Shown: piece by piece, positions 21,114 to 32,196 of the stretch
Numbering within the stretch: position 1 is the first letter of the stretch
Layout of the letters: the number at the start of each line of letters is the position of its first letter
From: Flexamia atlantica
Taxonomy: Eukaryota; Arthropoda; Insecta; Hemiptera; Cicadellidae
Length of the DNA: 64,000 nucleotides
NCBI GenBank assembly: GCA_035578135.1
Contig: JAQJVK010000002.1
Location: forward strand, 71,154,052 to 71,218,051
Reading direction: 5' to 3'
The notes under the pieces: model-generated
Told to the model about the DNA's origin: nothing
The model's input: the letters and a program-made list of their open reading frames with translations, nothing else
Databases searched by the model: none
Made by a program: the position numbers and the translations under genes

Positions 21114-22376
21114 AATGATTTAACAATCATTGCATTTCATTGTGTTTTAGGTTTATTCAACTGTATCGTATTAAAACAGGTAATATGCCTTTTACATTTA
21201 AAAAGAAATTTGAATTTTTGAAAGTACGGGCACTGTTATGATCTGGTTAGGATCATGGTTTGGTCAAATCAGTTGTTAAAGTGTTCATTTTAATTTAGAG
21301 GATTTTATTAGAGTAGTTAAGTGCAAGGAAATGATTACTGATTTCTACTCTGGATAAATGCCGGACAACATTTAATTTTGTGGTTAAAAGAAAAAAAACA
21401 CCGTTAAATGAAGCAAATCTGTATTGCCATAATCGAAGTTTTCTGTCAGAGAGTGTGAATGCTCTTATTGCGATGGATCAGAAGCGGTTGCACTGATCGT
21501 TTTAAAACTAATTGTTTACAAACGTTTAATATTTCATGAACAATAGTTGGTAAACTATGAAGCGAATCCCCTGAACAATTTTTTTGGCAGTTACAAAAAT
21601 GTCCAAAATTAACGTTTGAGGAAAATGCTTTTATTAAACTACTGTACTTGTGTTTTAATAAACACACCAAACTTACAATAAACCGTACTCATAAAATATG
21701 CAACATTTGGAAATATGCAAAATATGCAACTCATAAAAATGTTTGGAAAAAGTAAATACCATTGTATCTAGTTAACAATTGTTCATTCAATTTGAAAAAT
21801 TGTTCTATAATAAATGGGGAAAAAACAAAACTTTAACGTAATAAGAGGCAACGTTCTCTCGTGGTCTTATCTTTAATGATTCATAAATTTGCCGCCAGAG
21901 AGCATCACGTGATGAGTTGTTTTGCTTCCTGGATGACGTAGATGCGCAGTGGGTGTCCATTTTGAACTGTCGGAGTAGCACACCAATGTTTCTCCTTCCA
22001 CCATGGACTTTTGCGCTCCTTTTTAGGCTAACTTGGTAGTTTGGGCCCCCAGAGCCGGAGAGTGACCAACCATCCCTCTGTGGACTAAGTTTAATGGGTT
22101 GTTATTGTTGCTTATTTATCAAAGATTTACAGTTTACTGATTAAATTAAATCACGCAGACTGCGCACAGCCGTCAATGGTCATTTATCAAGATTTCCAAT
22201 TTACTGATTAAATTAAATTATGCGGACTAGTGCTATATGCGTCTTAAGGGCTGTATCTCATTAACGGTATGAGGTAAAAAATCGGTATCAACGTAATTTT
22301 AAAGATAAAAATATCGCAATCAGAAAATAATTATTAGGTCCGAGGTCGCTTATCTTGAAAAATAAAAATGTTATTA
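21114..22376. other. No gene seen
   Basis: Intergenic. 21880-22080 is less AT-rich and contains a 12-bp palindrome CATCACGTGATG with an E-box core, and CCACCATGG in a Kozak-like context, but the frame closes after seven codons. Two similar phrases with TTTACTGATTAAATTAAAT at 22134 and 22200 form a short direct repeat. Confidence 0.5.
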
Positions 22377-23621
22377 CAGTTGAGCGTCGATTATCCGAAC
22401 TAATTGGTGACAAGGGGTGTTCGGATAGCTGAATATTCGGATAATCGAACATGAAAAGACAAAATTTAAAAATTATTTATCTAACGTAATTCTTACTGGT
22501 AAAAAGGCTAAAAAATTATGAAACAAAAATTATTCATGTAATTTTATCATGAAATCGATCAGAATACATAGGTATAAACAATTGATCATACATAGATACA
22601 GTACACTGTATACTTTTTATTTATAGGAAAAGTCCAAAATTTGAATTGCTTGAGAACCATTGCTTGAGCATCTAAAATGGGAAATACATATAAGTTATCT
22701 CCGTAATAAATTAAGAAGAATTAATTATGCATTATACTTTTTAAGGAGCCATATCAAAAGTGTGCATCTAAAGAATATTTATATTTTTTGGTTCGAAAGT
22801 GTCTTAAAGTATGGTATCATACACTACGGTGGCACGTACCCTACCCTTTTAGCACCAATTATTGTGTGTCAACGTCACGCCATTTGCACTATGTTTTATG
22901 TAGGTCGCACAGATAGCATGTCTCATTTGTTTTTAGAACATAAAATATTAACATTCAAGCAGTTGCATGTATATAGTATTTTAATGTATGTAAAAAAACA
23001 CAGCTATTTATTTACTTTAAGACCTCTCGCTTTAGTTACTTTGCCAGATTAACTCGCTCAGCTCAATATATTTTATTTAAAGAATATTTTTATGTGAAGG
23101 ATATAAGCTTGCATCAGTTTTGTGCTCTGGGCCCTAAGTATTTTAATATATTTGTCCAGTGCTTTGGAAATCAAGTGCATTTTGATTCGCGTCCAGTCTT
23201 TAAAAGGAAAGCATTACAATATGTCTTTGAATTTAATATTGAATGAATCTTGTTGCATGTGGTCTATAGTATCTAATTATTTATTAAATTGCATCTTATT
23301 TATTTATTTAATTATTTATTTATTTATTGAACTTTATATGTTATTTGAAATTAATTTATGACATTAATGGTTGTCAGAAATAAAAAGAAAAAAAAAATAT
23401 ATATATATATATATATAATAATGTATTAAAGTAAAAATAAAACTTTTTCCCGCGCGTACCTTGCAGGCACATGGAATTTTGTAATCTGCATGTATTTCAA
23501 AAAATAAAATGTTTTGAATTGAATTGAATTGAATTGAATCATGTTCAAAATATGAATTATTACGGCGTTCGGTTAACCGACGGTTCAAATGACCAACATT
23601 CGGATAATCGGCGCTCTACTG
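22377..23621. mobile_element. Tigger/pogo-like DNA element ends, with a LINE nested inside
   Basis: The left end CAGTTGAGCGTCGATTATCC and the reverse complement of the right end (CAGTAGAGCGCCGATTATCC) match apart from two bases. Both are bordered by TA (22375-22376 and 23622-23623). TA duplication and CAGT ends with a CGATTATCCGAA motif are typical of pogo/Tigger. No transposase is left; the interior is mostly the LINE at 22650-23540. Confidence 0.8.
22650..23540 (+). mobile_element. Nested LINE 3' fragment with (GAATT)n tail
   Basis: It encodes LKWEIHISYLRNKLRRINYA, HLKNIYIFWFESVLKYGIIH and a CQRHAICTMFYVGRT-like stretch, the C-terminal part of a Jockey-type reverse transcriptase. After the stop at about 23050 there is a long 3' region, a (TA) run near 23397-23417, and an AAATAAAATGTTTTGAATTG end with about five GAATT units at 23514-23539. 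It lies inside the Tigger-like element, so it inserted later. Confidence 0.7.
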
Positions 23622-23689
23622 TAAATAATATGATTTTTGGAAATTTTTGCTGAAAAAGTAATTTTTAAGAAAAATGAATATTTTAGGCA

Positions 23690-25145
23690 TTAATTTAATA
23701 GGAATTGCAGTGGACACCTGTATTCACAAAGGACACCTGTAATCACTAAGGTCATAACCAAAATATTAGACCAAATACAGACAAAATAAAAATATTACCG
23801 TTAAAAATTTAGAAATATAAAAAATTGCTACGTCCAAGTTGTTAAGATATGTTTAACAGTAAATTATTTTAGTAATCAGCTGGAAAAGCTAATTATAATT
23901 CTTGGCATTTCAGATTCATCAAAATGGGGGGGAGAAACTGGGAATCACGGGACATCTTAAAAATTCAAGCGATCCGGCATTCACATATTTAATGTAGGTA
24001 TTAATTTTCTAAATTTGCATAAGTATTATCTTCGGTAATGGGGGAGAAACTGGGACCCACCTAAAATAAACAGTGACCGGCTTGGGTGGAAGCTGACGGC
24101 ATTAGTACGTTTAATAGGGATTGCAGGAGACACCTGTTTTGCTTCTTTTTACCCTTGTATAGAGAGAGGACAGAGTTTTTTTATTTTTTGTTAATTAATT
24201 AAGCATATTGTCAATACATGTTGACAATCACAAAGGTCCTTCCTTTTGAAGGAGATTTAAATTAAAGTAATTTTTCTTTACTACCCTTTTTGATTCGATG
24301 GAAGTTAAATTCTGCTAGGGTTGACTGTAGGCTTTATGCGCCCATCGTTCTCCAGGCTGACCTTGGTGCCGTGGCTCTGTCGGTTGTGGCGCTGTACTGA
24401 CGAGTATAGCGTTGAAGCCGTTCACAGGTGATGGGGTCAAGTCTTGACCATGCGCAATCCCTATTAGGCTTGCAAATGTGTGGTAAAGTTGGTGGGAGGG
24501 GCTACCTAAAATAATCGGTGACCGGCTTGGGTGGAAGCTGACGGCATTTGTACGTTTGATAGGAATTGCAGTGGACACCTGTTTTGCTTCTTTTTACCCT
24601 TGGATAGAGGAGGAGGACACGTTTTTTTTTATTTTTTGTTAATTAATTCAGCATATTGTCAATACATATTGACAATCACAAAGGTCATAACCAAAATATC
24701 AGACCAAATACAGACAAAATAAAAATATTACCATTAAAAATTTAGAAATATAAAAAATTGCTACGTCAAAGTTGTTCAGATATATTTAGGAGTAAATTGT
24801 TTTAGGAGTAGTATTTTAGTTTTTAGCTGGAGAAGCTAATTATAATTCTTGGAATTTCAGATTCATCAAAATGGGGGTAGAAACTGGGAATCACGGGACA
24901 TCTTCAAACTTCAAGCGATCTGGTATTCACATATTTAATGTAGGTATTAATTTTCTATATTTGCATAAGTATTATCTTCGGCAATGGAGGAGAAACTGGG
25001 ACCCACCTAAAATAAACGGTGACCGGCTTGGGTGAAAGCTGACGGCATTTGTACGTTTGATAGGGAATGTAGTGGACACCTGTTTTGCATCTTTTTACCC
25101 TTGTATAGAGGAGGAGGACATGGTTTATTTTTATTTTTGTTAACT
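23690..25145. repeat. Tandem duplication of a unit of about 0.86 kb
   Basis: AATTGCAGTGGACACCTGT at about 23703 recurs at about 24566. The following sequence (CATAACCAAAATATTAGACC, GGGAGAAACTGGGAATCACG, AGTGACCGGCTTGGGTGGAA) is shared at 85-95% by eye. A third partial unit is at 26155-26330. No coding sense. It could be two nested copies of a transposable element. Confidence 0.75.
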
Positions 25146-25199
25146 TTATGAGTCAACCATGAGTTTTTAAGTTTTATGATGTTAACCTTATGAGAAGTA

Positions 25200-25640
25200 A
25201 GTAAAATTATATATCTTGCTTAGTTCTCAAGATATCTCAATAAAACTTGGTTTGTGGCTTCATCTACACGAGCATATATGTACATTACACTAAAATCCCC
25301 ATTATTTCTATTTTTTTTGGCAGCAAACCTCCAAACCTGCGTACTCATTTCCCTTGTGAATTCCCCTTTATCATATGGGAAATAAAACAAATCTATATCT
25401 TCCTTATTTCTGAACATATCTTGATGAAACTTTGTATATATGGCTTCTTCTAGTTCAATTAATCCTTCTAAACATTGAATCAAAACCACCCAGTTTAAAC
25501 ACAACTGTTTCAGCAAACCTGCATGCTCATGGAGCTTACAAATAAAACATGTCAGATCTCGCTGTGTGAGATTGAAATATTTACGTTTGCATTTGAAATT
25601 CACTGAGTATGCAGATCTACTGCAATAGGGGTATTTTCAA
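25200..25640. repeat. Decayed copies of the dispersed GCAGACCTGC repeat
   Basis: Two forward fragments (near 25322 and 25510) and one inverted fragment (25588-25635, reading GCAGTAGATCTGCATACTCA on the minus strand). A minus-strand open frame of 127 codons across this region has no recognisable domain and is explained by the repeats. Confidence 0.5.
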
Positions 25641-25649
25641 ATACTTAAG

Positions 25650-25870
25650 AAACTAGATATTATATTTTCTAAAAAAAGGTACATATCATACTGTTTGAAT
25701 AGAGATTCTTCAATTACTTTGCAGAGGTTATCATAATTAATTATTACTAGTGAAATCCCTAAAAATTTACACACAAAAACCAGAGGAATGTCTTTTACTA
25801 AAACCTGATGGGGATCAGATGCAATTACTTTTTAAAAGTAATTGAAGAATCTATGTGATGTACTTTTTTG
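25650..25870. repeat. Imperfect inverted repeat (MITE-like)
   Basis: GATTCTTCAATTACTTT near 25702-25718 faces AAAAGTAATTGAAGAATC near 25833-25850. The outer parts (ATATTTTCTAAAAAAAGGTA and its inverted counterpart at 25858-25880) pair too. No coding sense. Confidence 0.6.
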
Positions 25871-26154
25871 GAAAATATATTTGCCACATAGGTACTTAAT
25901 CACTAGTTTCTTTTTTATTTGAAACTGTCTTTTTGTGTCCCATGGTTTTAATATAGGCAATTTTTAGGCAACATTTATTTCATGGCGATAGATTCGGCTT
26001 TGATGTTATTGGTCAGTAACCACCAGGTTACCACATGCTGGATACGTGGTCGGCCGCCCGAGCGAGCTCAGGTGCTATTACCTGTGCTAAACTACTAGTA
26101 ATCGGCTTGCCTAGTAGTTCATTGGTTTGCTGCTAGAGTCGACTGTAGGCTTGT

Positions 26155-26330
26155 TCGTTTAATAGGGATTGCAGTGGACACCTGTTTTGCTTCTTTTTAC
26201 CGTTGTATAAAGGAGGAGGACACGGTTTTTTTATTTTTTGTTAATTAATTCAGCATATTGTCAATACATATTGACTATTACAAAGGTCATAACCAAAATA
26301 TTAGACCAAATAAAGACAAAATAAAAGGGA
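26155..26330. repeat. Third partial copy of the 0.86-kb repeat
   Basis: Starts GGGATTGCAGTGGACACCTG and runs through CATATTGTCAATACATATTG to CAAATAAAGACAAAATAAAA, where it ends abruptly at GGGAGAGGAGGGC. Confidence 0.7.
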
Positions 26331-26486
26331 GAGGAGGGCAAAACCCAGGGAAACATCTTTCTCAACTGGCGCGGGGAGAGTTGGCGGGACACAGTGTTCG
26401 CTGCAGTTGCCCGAGCAAAATCAGTGGCCGGTAACAGTGGCCGGACACAGTTACGGGCAACTGTGTCCTAGTATAAAGGAGGTCTA

Positions 26487-27060
26487 AAAGTTAGGATAAT
26501 TAAGACAATCTGAAGGCCTGATTTAGTTGGCCATGTAGTTTAAGGTAGCTACTTCATACGAACAATTTTGACCAATCGGAGATTAGGTCTATGTGCACAG
26601 AAGCTGAAATGTTTAGGCCTACCATCTGCTACTCCTCGTTACATAACCTACAACTAAGCTTAATATTTGTATTTGCATACATTATTATTTAATAAATAAA
26701 TTTAGTTTGTAAAAATTGGTGTTTTTTATAAGAAAGTTTGTGGTTTGTAAACTGTAGTATTTAGGTTTGTGGTGAACCAGGTATAACAGATTTCCAATCT
26801 TTCTGTATTACATATTTTTATTTTGATCAGTATCTAGGCCCAAAATCATTCATAATTCGGCATCAAAATAAGTTTTTGTGACAATTTTTGAAGGATAAAT
26901 GATATTTAATTTTCTTGCAAGGTATAAATAAACATGAATAAATAACCAAGCATTTCAAACCGAACCAGAATGTATGATATACCCTTGAATTACAGGCTCC
27001 AAATTCCTTTTTTAATAGCAGGAGAAATTTTACTGCTTCAATGCAGTTCAAACTCTTACA
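26487..27060 (+). pseudogene. Decayed duplicate of the Rpt1 last exon and 3' flank
   Basis: It aligns with 8461-9145. Shared phrases include AATTTTGACCAATCGGA-type intron sequence, GTCTATGTGCACAGAAGCTG (original GTCTGTGTGCACGGAAGCTG), TCTGCTACTCCTCGTTACAT then CCTACAAC, the AATAAATAAAT 3' UTR signal, and TGATATACCCTTGAATTACA. The acceptor and about 100 bp of coding sequence between GCCATC and TCTGCTAC are deleted, so it cannot code. It ends about 40 bp before the ABCB6 poly(A) region. Confidence 0.85.
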
Positions 27061-27107
27061 TAAGGGAAAGCTCGGTTAAAAAATAACTAAAGTGGTGTTT
27101 TGTTGAT

Positions 27108-27113
27108 TTTATT
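27108..27113 (-). promoter_or_regulatory. ABCB6 polyadenylation signal
   Basis: AATAAA on the minus strand, 48 bp after the ABCB6 stop codon. Confidence 0.7.
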
Positions 27114-27160
27114 AAAACTAAAACAAAGTGGGGCCTATATACAGAGGAAACGGAAGGGTG

Positions 27161-27293
27161 TTATCTAGTACTGTCGTCTTCTACTGGCACCTCTGCTGTG
27201 CGACTGTCCTTGTCATCGCTGACTTCGCTGTTCTCCAGTTGCTGCTGCCACATGTTGGCGTAAACACCTCCAGCTGCCACTAGGTCTTCATGC
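27161..27293 (-). CDS. ABCB6: ABCB6 terminal exon
   Basis: Acceptor ATTATTGCAG. It encodes HEDLVAAGGVYANMWQQQLE, then an acidic serine-rich tail ending DDSTR and TAA at 27163-27161. The tail is the normal variable C-terminus of the family. Confidence 0.93.
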
Positions 27294-30200
27294 CTGCAAT
27301 AATACAGGAAATTATTGTGTAAAAAACTAGCTTACACATTTTAGTGAAGTATGGGCTCCAGGCCCGAGTTGTAAGACATCAGAGCAGGATAGGGGAATCA
27401 GCAGGCTTACCTTGTGGTTAAAGCTGATGAAGATCACACAAAAATGCATAAAAACACAAAATCAAAATGAATTTTCAAAGCCATTGGCTCCTTCTTTAGA
27501 TAGTAGGGAGTTCATTGTATACTAAGAAGGAAGAAGAAGAACAGTTTCCTCCTTCTAGAATCCAAAGAGCACTAACTTGTCGATGATTGTCTAAATTACA
27601 CTATATACACTCCTGCAGAGCCTGCTGATAGGGTAGGGAGGGGAAAGTCATCTGAGGTTAAGGTTTGGGGGTTCCCTGGATTTTGTCACCCACTGGTGGG
27701 CCAACACCACCTAAATTCTTTAAGCCCTCCCCCCTACCTGTGATTCCTCTCAACTTACAAGATGGGAGCTGGCCCACCAGTGGGTGAAAAAATCCAGGGA
27801 AACCCCTAACCTCAACCTCAGATAACTTTCCCCTCCTATCCTATCAGCAGGCTCTGTACAAGTGATGTGTATAGTGTAATATAGGCAATCATAGACAAGT
27901 TAGCGCTTTTTGGATTCTTGAAGGAGGAAAACTGTTCTTCTTCTTCCTTCCCGGTATACAATGAACTCCCTACTATCTGAAGGAGGAGCCAGTGGCTTTG
28001 AAAATTCATTTTGATTTTGTATTTTATGCTTTTTGGGGTGCTCTTCAGCAGCTTCAACCACCAGGTAAGCCTGCTGACTCCCCTATCCTACCCGGATTTC
28101 TTTCAGCTCACATATTTCTTATACAAAAAAAAATCCCCGGCCTACCTGATTCTAGTTATTTTGATAAAGACAAACATCACCCCTCTAGTTGATCTGCAAA
28201 AGGAAGAACAATAATTTTAAGATGTAAAAAAATTGTCGCTGTTACCAACACGAGAATCATTTGTAGTATGTGAGGTGATTTTATCACTTTCTTTCAAAAG
28301 GAAGATAAAGATAAGGTAGAGCGGGAGGGTAAAGCGGGGGACACACGCACAACAGGAAGGGAGACGAAGTTTTTTATGCATCTGAACCATTCAGACAAAT
28401 TGTCATCCATTTCTCTATCTTAAAAAACCATTACATCATCTTAAATGTAATCTACCTCCCTCTGCCTGATTCTCTTAAAACTGTCCTCAAAACTGGTCAG
28501 TAGGCTATTGAGTTTACCTTCCACGTTCGACGATTTCCCCTTCTCTGAGCACAAGTATCTCATCAGCGTGTATTATTGTAGACAGTCGATGGGCAACAAT
28601 GATAGTTGTCCTGTTTTTGCACACCTGTGAACAAATTAAATATGATATATTGTTTCAAAACTTATAGTTAATATGGTTAAGAAATATATCAAAAATTGTG
28701 TTTACCAAGTTTATTTGATAAGTAAAGGAAAATGTAAGTGCAGAAACAAAAGGCTTGGAGTAACTAAAACCTTTTCAATCGTAAGTTTTTTTTGTGTATA
28801 TCCATTATTTAGGTAAAGCACTTGTTGTAGTTTTAAAATCTTAACTTTTTTTAAGTTAGTGGACAACTTCGATAATCCTATACTCTTGTAAGAGCAATGT
28901 TATCGTCCGTGCGTGTTTGTTTGCTTGCTTGTTTGCACAATTCTCAAAAACGGCTCCGAGGATTTCCTTCAAAGTCTGGAAATAAGTCATTTATGATTCT
29001 AAAACGTGTTCTATGCAGATAACTCGGAAAGAGAAAATCTAATAAAATAATGAAATGAATTTTAAAGTTGTAAAATAAGCAAGGAAAGTGAGGAAAGTGT
29101 AAACAAATGAAGTAATCATAACAGCTGTTTGCAAACTACAGCCATTTAGGGAGAATACAATGTATGGCATAAATATTGCGTAGAGTAATACAAAGGTTTT
29201 TACTTATAAATTTTGTGACACTGAAATATTTGATAGTAATCGGATGAACTGGCTCACCAGGTACTTTTTTCAACCTGAGCTTTATGAAAAGGGTAAGTTA
29301 TTAAAATGGTAAATTTACGAGATTGAATTTTGGTTATTTATTAGTATCAGCGATGTTAATGGAGTCACAGACACCTTGTGATTCAAACTAAATTATTTAT
29401 TTAAATGCACACCTATTTTGAAAAAAATGGAGCTTCACTACTTATTTTTCTTAGTTTCACATTTATTAATTTACAGGTGTAATTCAAGCTGATGACTTAA
29501 AATTTGAACATATATTGTCTTCTATTACTTAGATGGTGTTTTGAAGCAGAAACAATAGGAAATTAAAGCTGAGTCCAAAGAATGTCATGCCACAACCACG
29601 AGGTGCCACAATAAGATGAATATAACTGCATTGCATGTCCATACAAACTACAAAAGCCTGGCCCTCGGTTTGGAATAAGAAAGAAGTATTTCTTGCTAAG
29701 GACACTATGTGTAACCTCGTTTATAAATGATTGCAAGATTGTACAATTGAACCTTTACGTCTGAATGACAGCATGTACAGGTCAAGAGTTAATGCGGTCC
29801 TCAGTTAAATATTCACCAGTGGCTTTTTTTTGTAGGGGGGATTTGGTAGTTGGGTTTCCCCATCCCACAGGAAAATCCTGTAAGTGTACTTCAGCCATTA
29901 TTTTGGCTTTTTGTACAGCTACTGGAAAGGAAAGTAGACTTCCCTTCTATTATCCCTTAGGCTCACAGCCTTTATCAGATTAATACAAGGGAAGCAAAAG
30001 GAAAAAGGAATAGGTAGATGGAATAGGTTCAGCCAAGCTTAGACTGGGTGGGCAAAGGTATACCTTTTGTCCAATGCATGCTGGAACAGGGCCTCAAGGG
30101 ATCAGGTGGCCCTCTTATTGGCCCTCATCTTGGTCACCAGTACACCCCTGCCCACCCTGCCATTGAGCTCAGCCTCCCCTGGTGGGGAACTGAAGTTGTT

Positions 30201-32163
30201 CACTGAAAGACAGCTACAACACTGCCTCCAATTGTGACAACTTCCATTACTGTACCCAGTATCGGTACCTAAACTAGCAAAAGCCAGTTAGTTAGGATCC
30301 CATTTGGAGTACCATCAGTGGCTTTAGTGGTCTCAGGCTGGCTCTGTGGGTCCGATGTGGGCGGATCGATCTCAGCGACTGCCGGCTCCTACCTCCGGCT
30401 CGTCTACAATACTAATCAGAAATATGATTTTTTTAACTCGCTTTGCAGATACCTTTTATCTTTCACAGATATTCTTTAGAAGATCGTTCTTTAGTTGTCG
30501 CCGGATAAGCTCACCTGCTGCAGGGCCGCCTGAATGTTCCGCTCGGTCTGCGTGTCCAGAGCGGAGGTAGCTTCGTCCAGCAGCACTATCGCGGGAGACT
30601 TCAGGATCGTCCTGGCGATCGCCACCCGCTGCTTCTCCCCTCCACTCAGCTTCAGCCCCCGCTCCCCCACCTGTCGACAGACGAGTCCGTTAGCGAGACT
30701 GTGATGCAACTGGTGGATTACTGAAGCAGGGTCGGTGGTGCAGTTGGTAGCACACTCGGCCCCGGTTCCGTGGCGGCAGCGTCGCAGGATCGAGTCCCGA
30801 TGATGCCATTTTTAGCAGTACTGTTCATCCTTGTACTATACCAGCTCACTCCTTGGCTTGCTTAATAACTTCAACGCACAGGCCTGAGGCCCATATGGGG
30901 GGGGGGGGGCAAATGCAAGGTAAAAAGAGGCCGCCACCCTCTTTTTTTAAAAAAAGAAAAAGAAAAAAAGGGCAGCAGTAACTTGCTGTAGGATTCTCTG
31001 AGCTGCCACAAACATTAACAGGCACTATTATTCTAGATTACAATTAATTAGTTTATCATTATACCGGGACGGTGGTGTGTCTTGTAATCCACCTACTTGG
31101 AGGTCATGAATTTTGCATAGTTGTGAGCGATGGCTTGTGGACGCGGTGTTCCCTAGTGGGGATTAACATCCACACTATTGAATACTACATTCATAAGACT
31201 GTGCTCATAATTAGACCAGTTCATAAATTGTAAGCCAGGCAAAATTGTGATTCGGATCAACATTAAAATGTAGGTCCCTTAATTGCCATTGACTGTTGGG
31301 CGGTTAATTAACAGTCCTGTCTAAGGGAAATGTTGGCCTTGGCCAGTAACAAGACTACCAGATCGCTCCACAATCATCCTTCACTCATTTGTCATTCATA
31401 CTTTGCTTAAAATACCTACCTGGTAAGGTCGCCATTTCAAGCAATGTATTTTGTATAATATATAATAACAACTGTAACTAGGCTAACTTCTTGCTTTGCC
31501 TGACATTGTTGCACGCACAAGTGTGAGTGTCATGTAGAAAGGCAAATATGCAAGTTAAAGGGACTACCAACCTTTTTAAAAATGCTCATTTTTATACATT
31601 ATATCCTTGTTCTTTAAATTTAACTGCAAGTAAACGTAAAGTTAGGGTAAATAGTTTTATTTTTAAATTATAGCTCCGAATTTGACAAAGTTTCAAAAAG
31701 TTATGATTATATTTAATTCAAAAATTTATTAACTCTCAAAAGCCTTCACTTTTCCAAAGCTTAGAATTATACAGGGTTTTTTTTATTAACGACCCAAATT
31801 TTATTTTATCAGAAAAGGATTATACCCTCCCAAAATCCCTGAATCTGACCCCACTAGATTGTTTTCTTTGGGGATACATACAAAATAAGGCCTACAAAAA
31901 ACAACCCACAGGATTTATAGCAGCTAAAAACAAACATAACAAATTTAATTCAACAAATTGAAAGAGGTACATACCAAAATGTATTCAGGAATTTGATGGA
32001 GAGAGCACAACTTTGTATAAATGTCAATTTTGGATGTTTGAACACTTAATATAAGCTAAACGTGATCAAACTGAAATAAAAGTTTGTATAAATGTTAAGA
32101 TTAACAAAACAATATTTATTTTATCCATATATATGTGCATTATTCAAGCTTAAACATGGGTCG

Positions 32164-32196
<33 letters not shown>

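Noticed and set aside
21900..22010. CATCACGTGATG palindrome and CCACCATGG as a promoter or gene start
   Set aside because: The frame stops after seven codons and no exon-like sequence or splice site follows.
24315..24578. Minus-strand open frame of 87 codons
   Set aside because: Lies within the 0.86-kb tandem repeat, has no recognisable content, and is not conserved in the second copy.
25220..25603. Minus-strand open frame of 127 codons
   Set aside because: No domain; the sequence is explained by decayed dispersed repeats.
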